Shown here: in pieces, positions 8,856-19,250 of the stretch
Position numbering within the stretch: the first letter of the stretch is position 1
Layout of the letters: each line of letters starts with the position of its first letter
DNA from: Bradyrhizobium sp. KBS0727
GTDB lineage: Bacteria > Pseudomonadota > Alphaproteobacteria > Rhizobiales > Xanthobacteraceae
NCBI RefSeq assembly: GCF_005937885.2
Contig: NZ_CP042176.1
Span: forward strand, 868,001-932,000
Direction of reading: 5' to 3'
DNA: 64,000 bases
Made by a program: the position numbers and the translations under genes
Notes under the pieces: model-generated
What the model was told of the DNA's origin: nothing
What the model saw: only the letters and a program-made list of their open reading frames with translations
The model's database searches: none

Positions 8856-9411
8856 GCAACACCGTCACCTCCGGCCACAACGCCTTCCAGCGCGCCGCCT
8901 TCTTTGCATAGTTCTCCGCCGAGAAATTCGCGGTCCGATTTGGCCGCACGATCAGATTGGCCGCGTCGTCAAAGCCGTCCGGCGCATAGACGTCATAGCC
9001 AGCCTGCGTGCGGCGAATGCCGATGCGAGTGTTTTTCGTCAGGAAGCGGTCGATGCCCTCGGTCGAAGTGTGCAGCGGCGGGTAGGGCAGGCCGTGCTTT
9101 TGCGTGTACCAGAGGTGCACGCGGGCCTGGTTGCGCACTTCAACGGTGACGCCGAGTTTGGCGAAGCGTTCGGCCAGGGTGCGGATGACCGCGTCTTCGG
9201 CTTCCCACGAGGTATCGGGATCGAAATAGAACACGTCGTAATCGCTAATTCCGTAGTCGACGTCGCGGCCGGTCGTGACGTTCCACACCGTCTGCACCAG
9301 ACAGCCGGAGACCAGCCAGGCGTCGGGGAGTGCGACCGTGAACAGCTCGTCGACGATGATCGCGTTGACGGGATTGCGCAGGGCAAGGCTGAGGAATTCG
9401 TCCCGGGTCAT
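8833..9411 (-). CDS. Nucleotidyltransferase-like protein (DUF925 type)
   Basis: 192 residues. It resembles the nucleotidyltransferase-like family once called DUF925: WLVSGCLVQTVWN near residue 32, then DYDVFYFD near 57-64 with the acidic metal-binding pattern, and an ERFAKLGVTVEVRNQARVHLWY strand region. The substrate is not known for the family. The last seven residues, PSFRDGA, and the stop codon are encoded by the right arm of a dispersed palindrome, so the original C-terminus has been replaced or extended. Start ATG at 9411 is supported by family-like N-terminal residues. Confidence 0.85.
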   Translation of the reverse strand: MTRDEFLSLALRNPVNAIIVDELFTVALPDAWLVSGCLVQTVWNVTTGRDVDYGISDYDVFYFDPDTSWEAEDAVIRTLAERFAKLGVTVEVRNQARVHLWYTQKHGLPYPPLHTSTEGIDRFLTKNTRIGIRRTQAGYDVYAPDGFDDAANLIVRPNRTANFSAENYAKKAARWKALWPEVTVLPSFRDGA

Positions 9412-9493
9412 GGAAGATTTACACGTTGGATGCGCCGGTTTTCCTCAGCCGCGCAATTGATTGCTTCGCTTGCGCTCGCAATGACGGAAGCGG

Positions 9494-9832
9494 CTAAAGC
9501 GCGTCAAATTCCTTCACCGCCGCCTTTGACGCCAGCGTGCGCCAGTGCCGGCGCAGCAGCGGTTCGACGATGGCGCGCTTGGCCTTCGACAGGCGGATCA
9601 GCGTAATCGGATAATCGCGGTAGTGATCGGTGAAGTAAAATACCTTCGGCGCGCTTTCCACCAGCATCTCGCGCTCATCCTGCGGCACATCAGGCATCAC
9701 CAGGCTGTCGCCGTCTTCCTTCAGGCGCGCCAACAGTTTCTTGCGCACCTTCAGCGCCGGCGTGCCGTAGGAGGTGCTGTCCTCAACCTCTGTCCACAGA
9801 AGCGCGAACTTCCGGACGTCGTCGAAGGTCAT
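9494..9832 (-). CDS. MmcQ/YjbR family DNA-binding protein
   Basis: 112-residue protein with the compact CyaY-like fold family signature: TFDDVRKFALLWTEVEDSTSYGTPALKVRKKLLARL at the start and the YRDYPITLIRLSKAKRAIVEPLL segment. Some family members bind DNA, but a specific role is not established. It lies six bases downstream of lepB on the same strand and may be its last operon member. Confidence 0.85.
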   Translation of the reverse strand: MTFDDVRKFALLWTEVEDSTSYGTPALKVRKKLLARLKEDGDSLVMPDVPQDEREMLVESAPKVFYFTDHYRDYPITLIRLSKAKRAIVEPLLRRHWRTLASKAAVKEFDAL

Positions 9833-9838
9833 CTGCGC

Positions 9839-10633
9839 TCAGTGCACTGACGTGAAAAACCGCGCCATCCGGAAGCCCGACAGCCAGGTCCAGACCGGCT
9901 GGCTGCGCACGCCCATGTCCCAGGAGCCGACCACCGCATCGGCGCGGCCGACCAGGTTGTCGATCGGCAGCAGGCCGACGCCGCCGTCGCGCACCGAGAC
10001 GCGGCTGTCGGCGGAATTGTCCCGGTTGTCGCCGAGCACGAACAGCTTGCCTGCCGGTACCGTCACTTCGGGCGTGTTGTCGTACTGGCCGTTGTCGCGC
10101 ATCTTGAAGATCGCGTGCGTGACGCCGTTCGGCAGCGTCTCGATGAAGCGATAGGCCCGCTCGCTGCCGCCGCGGTCGTCTTCGGCTTCGCCTGTCCCGT
10201 CCGGCTGAAGCGCCGCGGCGTGGTCGTTGATGAAGAGCTGGCCCTGGCGGAGCTGGATGCGATCGCCGGGCAGGCCGACGACACGCTTCACCCAGGCCTG
10301 CGAGCGGTCGCCGGGCCAGCGGAACACGACGACGTCACCGCGCTTCGGCGTCTCGCCGAACAGGCGGCCGGTTTCCGGCAGCGTGATCTGGATCGGCAAG
10401 GACGCCGCGCCATAACCATAGGGGAATTTCGACGCCAGCAGCGCGTCGCCGATCAGGAGCGTCGGTTCCATCGAGCCGGACGGAACATAAAACGGTTCGG
10501 CGAGCGCGCCCTTGGCGATGAACACGACGGCGACGATCGCCACGAGTTGGGCGGCCTGCCCGCGCCAGCTGATCGGCTTGGCAGACGCCGTTTCCCGTTC
10601 CGCCGTCACGAGCTCGTTCTTCTCGATGCTCAC
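9839..10633 (-). CDS. lepB: Signal peptidase I
   Basis: 264-residue membrane serine protease that removes signal peptides at the periplasmic face. One transmembrane helix (about 26-42, AQLVAIVAVVFIAKGAL) is followed by box B PSGSMEPTL with the catalytic Ser near residue 50, box D VKRVVGLPGD with the catalytic Lys near 115, and box E GDNRDNSADSR. The start is a GTG whose first G is the last base of the tldD stop codon (TAGTG), so the two are translationally coupled. No in-frame ATG exists before the helix. Confidence 0.93.
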   Translation of the reverse strand: MSIEKNELVTAERETASAKPISWRGQAAQLVAIVAVVFIAKGALAEPFYVPSGSMEPTLLIGDALLASKFPYGYGAASLPIQITLPETGRLFGETPKRGDVVVFRWPGDRSQAWVKRVVGLPGDRIQLRQGQLFINDHAAALQPDGTGEAEDDRGGSERAYRFIETLPNGVTHAIFKMRDNGQYDNTPEVTVPAGKLFVLGDNRDNSADSRVSVRDGGVGLLPIDNLVGRADAVVGSWDMGVRSQPVWTWLSGFRMARFFTSVH

Positions 10634-12057
10634 TAGCCAGTTCCTCCGACCGTAATCCGTTCCATCCGCAGCGTCGGCTGACCGACGCCGACCGGCACGC
10701 CCTGGCCGTTCTTGCCGCAGGTGCCGATACCGGTATCGAGCGCAAGATCGTTGCCGATCATGGTTATTCTGTGCAGGTCGGTCGGCCCGTTGCCGATCAG
10801 CATCGCGCCCTTCAGCGGGGCGCCGAGCTTGCCGTTCTCGATCTTGTAGGCCTCGGTGCACTGGAACACATATTTGCCCGAGGTGATGTCGACCTGGCCG
10901 CCGCCGAAATTGGCGGCGTAGATGCCGTTCTTGACCGACGCCAGGATCTCCGCCGGATCGCGTTGGCCGGCCAGCATGTAGGTGTTGGTCATGCGCGGCA
11001 TCGGCACATGGGCGTAGCTCTGGCGGCGGCCGTTGCCAGTCGGCTTCATGTTCATCAGCCGCGCGTTCTGGCGATCCTGCATGTAGCCGACCAGAATGCC
11101 GTCCTCGATCAGGACCGTGCGGTTGGTCGGCGTGCCCTCATCGTCGATCGACAGTGAGCCGCGCCGCGAAGCCATGGTGCCGTCGTCGACGACGGTGACG
11201 CCCTTGGCCGCGACCTGCTTGCCCATCAATCCTGCGAAAGCCGAAGTCTGCTTGCGGTTGAAATCGCCTTCGAGCCCGTGGCCGACCGCTTCATGCAGCA
11301 TCACGCCGGGCCAGCCAGCGCCGAGCACCACGTCCATCTCGCCGGCGGGGGCGGGGACCGATTCCAGGTTGACCAGCGCCTCGCGGATCGCGCCGTCGGC
11401 GGCCTCGCGCCACGCCTTGGTTTCGATGAAGCGCGCATAACCCTCGCGGCCGCCGTAACCCTTGCTGCCGCTTTCCTGGCGGTCGCCTTGTCCTGCGACG
11501 ACGGAAATATTGACCCGCACCAGTGGGCGGATGTCGCGATAGCTTTCGCCGTCGGGGCGCAGGATTTCCACCACCTGCCAGGTGGCGCCGAGGCTGATCG
11601 AAGCCTGCCGCACCCGCGGATCCTTGTCGCGCACGTAAGCGTCGATCTCGGCGAGCAGTTTCACCTTGGCCTCGAAGCCCGGCCCATCCAGCGGATTGTC
11701 GTCGCCATAGAGCCGCACGTTGGTGTGGGCCGGCGCGGCGGCGAATTGGCCGCTGTAACCGCCGCGCACGGCGGCGACCGCGTCGGCGGCGCGGATCAGC
11801 GCCGGCAGCGACACGTCGGAGGAATGCGCATAGCCGACCGCGTCGTCCTTGACCGCGCGCAGGCCGAAGCCTTGCGAGGTGTCATACGTCGCCTGCTTCA
11901 GCCGGCCGTTGTCGAAGGCCAGGGCTTCGGTCTGGCCATATTCCAGGAACAGCTCGCCATCGTCGGCGCCCTCGAGCCCCCGCGCGATCTCGCGGCGGAC
12001 GGAATCGCGGTCGAGGTTGGCGCGGTCGATCAGGGAGGTCGTGGCGAGGTTGGTCAT
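10633..12057 (-). CDS. tldD: Metalloprotease TldD
   Basis: 474-residue subunit of the TldD/TldE protease, a cytosolic enzyme known to process microcin precursors and degrade peptides. The zinc site HEAVGH is near residue 253 in the conserved MLHEAVGHGLEGDFNRK block, and the C-terminal IENGKLGAPLKGAMLIGNGP region is also conserved. The start chosen is the ATG before TNLATTSL; a longer reading runs through a repeat-like region. It overlaps lepB by one base. The partner TldE is not in this window. Confidence 0.94.
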   Translation of the reverse strand: MTNLATTSLIDRANLDRDSVRREIARGLEGADDGELFLEYGQTEALAFDNGRLKQATYDTSQGFGLRAVKDDAVGYAHSSDVSLPALIRAADAVAAVRGGYSGQFAAAPAHTNVRLYGDDNPLDGPGFEAKVKLLAEIDAYVRDKDPRVRQASISLGATWQVVEILRPDGESYRDIRPLVRVNISVVAGQGDRQESGSKGYGGREGYARFIETKAWREAADGAIREALVNLESVPAPAGEMDVVLGAGWPGVMLHEAVGHGLEGDFNRKQTSAFAGLMGKQVAAKGVTVVDDGTMASRRGSLSIDDEGTPTNRTVLIEDGILVGYMQDRQNARLMNMKPTGNGRRQSYAHVPMPRMTNTYMLAGQRDPAEILASVKNGIYAANFGGGQVDITSGKYVFQCTEAYKIENGKLGAPLKGAMLIGNGPTDLHRITMIGNDLALDTGIGTCGKNGQGVPVGVGQPTLRMERITVGGTG

Positions 12058-12087
12058 CTGGACTCCAGAGCAATGCAACGATTTTGA

Positions 12088-12121
12088 CGTCCCTGCGGAA
12101 GCAGGGACCCATAACCACAGG
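12088..12121. repeat. Hairpin element, family B (copy 1)
   Basis: CGTCCCTGCGGAAGCAGGGA followed by CCCATAACCACAGG: a stem GTCCCTGC/GCAGGGAC with GGAA loop plus a conserved tail. A second copy occurs inverted at 57383-57416. TGGTTATG at about 12175 is an inverted partner of the tail. Confidence 0.65.
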
Positions 12122-12265
12122 TCTTCATGTCCTAAGCAAGAACCCACGGCCGTCCGGTAACACCAGGCGGACATGGTTATGGTTCCGGCGCGCGGTGGAC
12201 AAGTCGCTCGGCCGGAACGACGATAAGGAAAGATAGGCGCTGTTGCAGCAAACCGGGAGGGGGGC

Positions 12266-12784
12266 CTACGGCAGCTTGTCGTAGCCTTCGCCGAGCCCGT
12301 TCAGGCTGAGCGGGAAGCCGATGCCCTCTTCGGGGGTCTCGAAGATGATGAAGGTCGCGGTCTTGGCGGTGCGGAGCTGGCCGAGCAGCTTTTCGTCCAT
12401 CACCACTTCCGCAACGCAGCCGTTGGGCAGGCAGCGGACGAAACCGGCGCGACCGACATCCTGGTTGTCGAGCTTCAGGCCGAGGCCGGAGGGCAGCAGC
12501 ACGCCGAGGGGCGCGACCACCCGCATCAGCTTGCTCTTCTGGTCCGCGGTCTTCAGCACGATCACGGTGAGACCGGCGTTGGAGCGGTCTTCCGCTACCA
12601 CGCTCTGGATCAGGGCGCATTGTTCCGCCTGCGCGCCCGGCGGGGTGTCGCAGCGGATCTGCCAGTCGCCATGGACCGACCGCACCGCACCCTGGGCATT
12701 CGCTGCCCCGGTCAGGCCGAACAGCAAGGCCACGGCAAGCAGGCTGCCCAGCCAGTGGCTGAAATCACGTTTCGAACGCCCCAT
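12266..12784 (-). CDS. Invasion-associated locus B (IalB) family protein
   Basis: 172 residues from the ATG before GRSKRDFSHW; a start ten codons earlier is possible. The signal peptide is SLLAVALLFGLTGAANAQ, so the protein is periplasmic or exported. The body has the IalB pattern: a short strand HGDWQIRCDT, the paired Cys in CDTPPGAQAEQCAL, hydrophobic strands and a second Cys pair in RCLPNGCVAEV. IalB is linked to host-cell entry in Bartonella, but the family is widespread in free-living alphaproteobacteria with no known function. It is transcribed divergently from the cox operon and is monocistronic here. Confidence 0.87.
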   Translation of the reverse strand: MGRSKRDFSHWLGSLLAVALLFGLTGAANAQGAVRSVHGDWQIRCDTPPGAQAEQCALIQSVVAEDRSNAGLTVIVLKTADQKSKLMRVVAPLGVLLPSGLGLKLDNQDVGRAGFVRCLPNGCVAEVVMDEKLLGQLRTAKTATFIIFETPEEGIGFPLSLNGLGEGYDKLP

Positions 12785-13366
12785 TCGGGTCGATCCTCTG
12801 AGGTTTGCCGGCATTGCCGGCGATATATTTCCGGCCCAGGCCGGTTCTACGCGTTACAGACAAGGGGCTTGCGCCGCAAACCTGCCTTGCCTCGGACTGA
12901 TACCGCAATGACGGCGCCTTGAAGGCGTCCAGACGCCGTTTCCGCACCCGAAACTCGGCTTCCGCGGGCGAATCAGGGAGCTCCGGAATGCCCTGCCTGT
13001 GCCTACATCCGGCAATCCGCCTGTCAAGCGCAGCCCGGTGTCAATCGAGCCGGTTGACCGTGATTTACCGGGAAAACCTGCCATCCAGCGAATAGAAGGT
13101 GACGCATGGCTTGGCCCCCCACTACTGCATTGCGAGAGGCTTGGAATTATGGTTTGAGAGGCTGGATTTCGACGCGTTCTAACGATCTGGCCCAAGTGCT
13201 GTCGCAACGACTGTTGCAGGTACTTTTGCAAGGTACTTTTGCAAGGCACTCTTCAAGGTGTACTTCTGAAGTACCTCCGGTTGGCCGTTTGTCAGGGCGG
13301 ATCGTGCGGCATTTCCGGCTATCCGGCGGGAGTGCTTTGGGGATTTATCAAGGGAGCGCGAGCGGC
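12785..13366. other. Gene-free divergent region between ialB-like gene and coxB
   Basis: 582 bases without a convincing gene; short readings on both strands lack ribosome sites and family resemblance. It must hold the promoters of both divergent units. The only ordered structure I see is the 13-bp tandem array at 13219-13270. Confidence 0.6.
13219..13270. repeat. Tandem 13-bp iterons upstream of coxB
   Basis: GGTACTTTTGCAA occurs twice in perfect tandem (13219-13231 and 13232-13244), followed by degenerate copies GGCACTCTTCAA (13245-13256) and GGTGTACTTCTGAA (13257-13270). The array ends 96 bases before the coxB start. A role as regulator binding sites is inference. Confidence 0.75.
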
Positions 13367-14206
13367 ATGAAGATGTCGAAGGGCCAGATTGGCCGTCGGT
13401 TGCTGGGATTGGCGGTGGCAGGCATGGCGCTTGTCGCCGGTGGAACGGCATTCGCCGAATTGGGACAGCCTGCGCCGTGGGAATACAAGCTGCAGGAAGC
13501 GGGCTCTCCGGTGATGGAGAACATCACCTGGTTCCATAATTTCCTGTTCGTGCTGATCACGGTCATCACGCTGTTCGTGCTCGTGCTGCTCATCCTCGTC
13601 GTGGTGAAGTTCAACGCCAAGACCAATCCGGTCCCCTCCAAGACCACGCACAACACGCTGATCGAGGTGGCATGGACGCTGATTCCAGTGCTGATCCTGG
13701 TCGGCATCGCCGTGCCGTCGTTCCGCCTCTTGTTCCAGGAACTCGACATTCCCAAGGCCGACCTGACCATCAAGGCCACCGGCAAGCAGTGGTACTGGAG
13801 CTACGCCTATCCCGATAACGGCAAGTTCGAATTCGATTCGCTGCTGGCGCAGGACAAGCAGCCGCGCCTGCTCGGCGTCGACAACGAGATGGTGGTGCCG
13901 ATCAACAAGGTGGTCCGGATCCAGACCACCGGCGCCGACGTGATCCACTCCTTCGCGGTGCCGGCCTTCGGCATCAAGATCGACTCGGTGCCCGGCCGTC
14001 TCAACGAGACCTGGTTCAAGGCCACCAAGCTCGGCATGTACTACGGCCAGTGCTCGGAACTCTGCGGCAAGGATCACGCCTTCATGCCGATCGCGGTGCG
14101 GGTCGTGAACGACCAGGAATTCGCGGCCTGGACCGAGGCTGCGAAGAAGAAATTCGCGACCAATCCGGCGAACTCGTTCGCCTCGGCGGGCGCAGCCGCG
14201 CAGTAA
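13367..14206 (+). CDS. coxB: Cytochrome c oxidase subunit II
   Basis: 279-residue subunit of aa3 oxidase carrying the CuA centre, which takes electrons from cytochrome c. Signal peptide about 1-31, two transmembrane helices (about 55-80 and 98-120), and a periplasmic cupredoxin domain. KQWYWSYAYPDN is the electron-entry aromatic region; CuA ligands are His in VIHSFAVP and CSELCGKDHAFM. The ATG at 13367 follows AGGGAGCG; a longer reading to 13106 runs through the iteron array and is rejected. First gene of the cox operon. Confidence 0.96.
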   Translation: MKMSKGQIGRRLLGLAVAGMALVAGGTAFAELGQPAPWEYKLQEAGSPVMENITWFHNFLFVLITVITLFVLVLLILVVVKFNAKTNPVPSKTTHNTLIEVAWTLIPVLILVGIAVPSFRLLFQELDIPKADLTIKATGKQWYWSYAYPDNGKFEFDSLLAQDKQPRLLGVDNEMVVPINKVVRIQTTGADVIHSFAVPAFGIKIDSVPGRLNETWFKATKLGMYYGQCSELCGKDHAFMPIAVRVVNDQEFAAWTEAAKKKFATNPANSFASAGAAAQ

Positions 14207-15910
<1,704 letters not shown>

Positions 15911-15971
15911 CGCCTATTCACGGCGTGCGACCATCGCGCGCCGTGGTCTTTGCAACCAAGCGAGATCGATC

Positions 15972-16949
15972 TTGTCGGTAGTCGACCACAACTCCATCGA
16001 GTTTCCGCGGATTTCCGAGGCGGAGGTCGGCGACTACCTCGCGCTGTTGAAGCCGCGGGTGATGTCGCTTGTGGTGTTCACCGCGCTGGTCGGCCTCGTG
16101 ATCGCGCCCGGCCATTTCCATCCCGTGCTGGCCTTCACCTCGATCCTCTGTATCGCGGTCGGCGCCGGCGCCTCGGGTGCGATGAACATGGCCTATGAGA
16201 GCGACATCGACGCCCTGATGTCGCGCACCGCCAACCGGCCGATTCCGCGCGGACGCATCACCCCGCCGGAAGCGATGGCCTTCGGCATGATTCTCGCGTT
16301 CTTCTCGGTGATGACGCTCGGCATCCTCGTCAACTGGGTGGCGGGCGCGCTGCTCGCGTTCACGATCTTCTTCTATGTCGTGATCTACACCATGCTGTTG
16401 AAGCGCTGGACCGCGCAGAACATCGTGATCGGCGGCGCCGCTGGCGCACTGCCGCCGGTCGTGGCGTGGGCCGCGGCCACCGGCTCGCTGTCGATGGAGC
16501 CGGTGCTCCTGTTCCTGATCATCTTCTTCTGGACCCCGCCGCATTTCTGGGCGCTGGCGCTGTTCCGCAACGACGACTATGCCCGCGCCGGGGTGCCGAT
16601 GCTGCCCGTGGTCGCCGGCCCCGATGCGACGCGGCTGCAGATCCTGCTCTATACCATCGTGCTGGTCGCGGTCGCGGTGGCGCCGTGGCCGCTCGGCTAT
16701 TTCGACGCGATCTACGGCATCGCCTCGCTGCTGCTGGGCGCCGGCATGATGGCGCTCGCGATCAACGTCTACCGTCATCGCGAAGGCAAGGCAGCGGGCC
16801 GCGCGACGCGCCGGCTGTTCGCGTTCTCGATCCTGTATCTGTTCGCGCTGTTTGCGACCCTGCTGCTCGAGGTCGTCGTTCCCGCGGTCACACTTGCGAT
16901 CCGCGCCGTCGCGCCTGCGATCCGCGCCGTCATGCCCGTGTTCGGGTAG
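15972..16949 (+). CDS. ctaB: Protoheme IX farnesyltransferase
   Basis: 325-residue UbiA-type membrane prenyltransferase that turns haem B into haem O for the oxidase. The first Asp-rich motif region [19 protein letters not shown] has Glu where most CtaB/CyoE proteins have Asp (Y-D-x-D-x-D becomes Y-E-x-D-x-D). The second is [16 protein letters not shown]. About eight hydrophobic helices follow. The start is a TTG before [10 protein letters not shown], consistent with family N-termini; no ATG lies nearby in frame. The C-terminus has an unusual repeated [10 protein letters not shown] segment. Confidence 0.92.
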   Translation: MSVVDHNSIEFPRISEAEVGDYLALLKPRVMSLVVFTALVGLVIAPGHFHPVLAFTSILCIAVGAGASGAMNMAYESDIDALMSRTANRPIPRGRITPPEAMAFGMILAFFSVMTLGILVNWVAGALLAFTIFFYVVIYTMLLKRWTAQNIVIGGAAGALPPVVAWAAATGSLSMEPVLLFLIIFFWTPPHFWALALFRNDDYARAGVPMLPVVAGPDATRLQILLYTIVLVAVAVAPWPLGYFDAIYGIASLLLGAGMMALAINVYRHREGKAAGRATRRLFAFSILYLFALFATLLLEVVVPAVTLAIRAVAPAIRAVMPVFG

Positions 16950-16967
16950 GGGGCGCATGGCGACGGC

Positions 16968-17129
16968 ATGGATGAACAGAAGCCAGATGGAATCGTCCTC
17001 ACCGAGGCGCAAAAGCGAAGCCGCCGTTCCCGCTCGATCGCCATCGCGCTCGCGCTCGGTGTGCTGGTCGTGCTGTTTTTCGCCGTCACCATGGTCAAGG
17101 GACCGGGTGTTCTAGTCAGGCCGATGTAA
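16968..17129 (+). CDS. Small cox-operon membrane protein (CoxF-like)
   Basis: 53-codon gene starting ATG GAT GAA at 16968 and ending TAA at 17127-17129. The product begins [20 protein letters not shown], followed by a single membrane helix ([20 protein letters not shown]) and a short [11 protein letters not shown] tail. A gene of this size and topology between ctaB and ctaG is usual in rhizobial cox operons; its biochemical role is not known. It is 18 bases after ctaB and 4 bases before ctaG, with coding-like third-position GC. Confidence 0.82.
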   Translation: MDEQKPDGIVLTEAQKRSRRSRSIAIALALGVLVVLFFAVTMVKGPGVLVRPM

Positions 17130-17133
17130 CCAG

Positions 17134-17790
17134 ATGGAAAACCAGCCGACGATGCGACAGGATCCGACCGCGAGCCCCAAGACGACTTCCAAGACGGCTT
17201 CGCGTCGCGGCCTGACGCGCGATGCGGTGGTGGCGTCGATCTGCGGGTTCGTCGTGGTGCTGATGGTCGGCGCCGCCTACGCCGCCGTTCCCTTCTACAA
17301 CTGGTTCTGCCGCGCCACCGGCTTCAACGGCACCACCCAGGTCGCGACCTCGGCGCCGGCAGGCGCACCTTTGGCGCGCAAGGTCGCAGTCCGATTCGAC
17401 GCCAACGTCGCCCCGGGCCTGCCCTGGAAGTTCGAACCTGAGCAGAACGAGATCGAAGTCAAGATCGGTGAAGTCGTCACCGTCTTCTATAACGTGACCA
17501 ACCAGTCGGCGCGGACCACCGCAGGCCAGGCCGCCTACAATGTGGCGCCGCTGACGGTCGGGGCGTATTTCCAGAAGATCAACTGCTTCTGCTTCACCGA
17601 ACAGACCATGGCGCCGGGCGAGAAGCGCGAGATGCCGGTCGTGTTCTACGTCGATCCGGCGCTGGTCGCCGATTCCGAAAACGACGGCCTCAAGACCATC
17701 ACGCTGTCCTACACCTTCTATGCCGTGCGCGATCCGGCGCCGAAGCCTCTGGCTGCGAGCGAACCGGACAAGCGCAAGGGAAGCCTGTAA
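17134..17790 (+). CDS. ctaG: Cytochrome c oxidase assembly protein CtaG (Cox11)
   Basis: 218-residue copper chaperone that inserts CuB into subunit I. A basic cytoplasmic N-terminus of about 25 residues precedes one transmembrane helix ([20 protein letters not shown]), then a conserved [18 protein letters not shown] segment and a periplasmic immunoglobulin-like domain with the copper motif NCFCFTEQ. Spacing to the small upstream gene is 4 bases. A later Met (MRQDPTAS) is a possible alternative start. Confidence 0.95.
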   Translation: MENQPTMRQDPTASPKTTSKTASRRGLTRDAVVASICGFVVVLMVGAAYAAVPFYNWFCRATGFNGTTQVATSAPAGAPLARKVAVRFDANVAPGLPWKFEPEQNEIEVKIGEVVTVFYNVTNQSARTTAGQAAYNVAPLTVGAYFQKINCFCFTEQTMAPGEKREMPVVFYVDPALVADSENDGLKTITLSYTFYAVRDPAPKPLAASEPDKRKGSL

Positions 17791-17896
17791 CGGGAAACTT
17801 GTAACCGCCGATTCCCGTATCTTGCGGGATTTCGGAACTTGATTTTTGAGACGAAGATGTGCCGAAGAACACGGCACCGCTAACGGAGAGACCGCA

Positions 17897-18793
17897 ATGT
17901 CCACGGCGCAAGTCAAGCACCACGACTACCACCTCGTCGATCCGAGCCCGTGGCCGGTGGTCGGCTCGATCTCGGCCTTCATCATGGCCGTCGGCGCCAT
18001 CACCTGGATGCACCACATGTTCGCGGCCGCGCCGATCATCTTCGGTATCGGCACCATCGGCGTGCTCTACACCATGGCGAGCTGGTGGGGCGACGTGATC
18101 CGTGAAGCCCAGTACAAGGGCGACCACACCCGCGTGGTGCAGATCAGCCACCGCTACGGCATGATCCTGTTCATCGCCTCCGAAGTGATGTTCTTCGTCG
18201 CCTGGTTCTGGGCCTTCTTCAACTCCGCGCTGTTCCCCGCCGACGCGGTTCACGCCACCCGCGACGCCGTGTTCGGCTGCGGCGCCGGCACCGCGATGGG
18301 CGCCTGCAGCGTGCCGGGCACCTGGCCGCCGAAGGGCATCGAGACCTTCGATCCCTGGCATCTGCCGCTGCTCAATACGCTGCTGCTGTTGACCTCGGGC
18401 ACGACCGTCACCTGGGCGCACCACGCCTTGCTGGAAGGCGACCGCAAGGGCTTGAAGTACGGCCTGATCCTCACCGTCGTGCTCGGCGCCTGCTTCACCT
18501 GCGTGCAGGCCTACGAATACGCCCACGCCGCGTTCGGCTTCTCCGGCAACATCTACGGCGCCACCTTCTTCATGGCGACCGGCTTCCACGGCTTCCACGT
18601 GCTGGTCGGCACCGTGTTCCTGCTGGTCTGCCTGATGCGCGCCTATGCCGGTCACTTCACCCCGACCCAGCATCTCGGCTTCGAATTCGCCGCCTGGTAC
18701 TGGCACTTCGTCGACGTGGTGTGGCTGTTCCTGTTCATCTGCATCTATGTCTGGTTCCGCGGCCCTGAAGGCGTCGCGCACGCCGCGCACTGA
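17897..18793 (+). CDS. coxC: Cytochrome c oxidase subunit III
   Basis: 298-residue seven-helix subunit stabilising the oxidase core. It contains [14 protein letters not shown] at the N-terminus, the conserved [14 protein letters not shown] helix, [17 protein letters not shown], and the C-terminal [20 protein letters not shown] signature. The ATG at 17897 follows GGAGAGACC; the longer upstream reading is rejected. It ends the oxidase operon, with a strong terminator 20 bases after the stop. Confidence 0.97.
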   Translation: MSTAQVKHHDYHLVDPSPWPVVGSISAFIMAVGAITWMHHMFAAAPIIFGIGTIGVLYTMASWWGDVIREAQYKGDHTRVVQISHRYGMILFIASEVMFFVAWFWAFFNSALFPADAVHATRDAVFGCGAGTAMGACSVPGTWPPKGIETFDPWHLPLLNTLLLLTSGTTVTWAHHALLEGDRKGLKYGLILTVVLGACFTCVQAYEYAHAAFGFSGNIYGATFFMATGFHGFHVLVGTVFLLVCLMRAYAGHFTPTQHLGFEFAAWYWHFVDVVWLFLFICIYVWFRGPEGVAHAAH

Positions 18794-18812
18794 CCGCAGT
18801 CTTAAGTGCTAC

Positions 18813-18842
18813 AAAGGGGCGGTCTTGCGGACCGCCCCTTTT
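18813..18842 (+). terminator. Intrinsic terminator after coxC
   Basis: AAAGGGGCGGTC, short loop, GACCGCCCCTTTT. A strong GC stem with a short T-run placed 20 bases after coxC; the A-run on the other side means it could work in both directions. The following DUF983 gene starts 18 bases later and so may rely on read-through or its own promoter. Confidence 0.8.
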
Positions 18843-18860
18843 CATTTGTGAAGGCTAGCC

Positions 18861-19250
18861 ATGTCGGATGATGCGCTCCCCACCCTGACCCAGAGCGCCC
18901 TGCGCGGCATCGCCTGCCGCTGCCCGCGCTGCGGCAGGGGCAAGCTCTATGCGGGCTTCCTCCACCTGCGGCCGAACTGCGAGGCCTGCGGGCTCGATTA
19001 CACCTTCATCGACACCGGCGACGGGCCGGCGATTTTCCTGATCATGCTGGCCGGCGCCATCGTGGTCACCGCCGCCCTGATCGTGGAGGTCAAATACCAG
19101 CCGCCGTTCTGGGTTCACGCCGCGCTCTGGCTGCCGCTGATTCTGGCCACGACGCTGTTGCCGATGCGCTCGATGAAGTCGCTGTTGATCGCGCTGCAGT
19201 TTCATCACAAGGCGGCGCCCGGCCGGCTGATCGACCGCGAGCCGAAATGA
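18861..19250 (+). CDS. DUF983 family membrane protein
   Basis: 129 residues. An N-terminal zinc-ribbon-like part (CRCPRCGRGKLYAGFLHLRPNCEACG, four Cys in C-P-x-C and C-x-x-C pairs) precedes two membrane helices (about 50-72 and 80-100). DUF983 proteins habitually neighbour cox genes, but their role is unknown; metal binding is plausible from the cysteines. The stop overlaps the surf1 start (ATGA), so the two are coupled. Confidence 0.9.
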   Translation: MSDDALPTLTQSALRGIACRCPRCGRGKLYAGFLHLRPNCEACGLDYTFIDTGDGPAIFLIMLAGAIVVTAALIVEVKYQPPFWVHAALWLPLILATTLLPMRSMKSLLIALQFHHKAAPGRLIDREPK

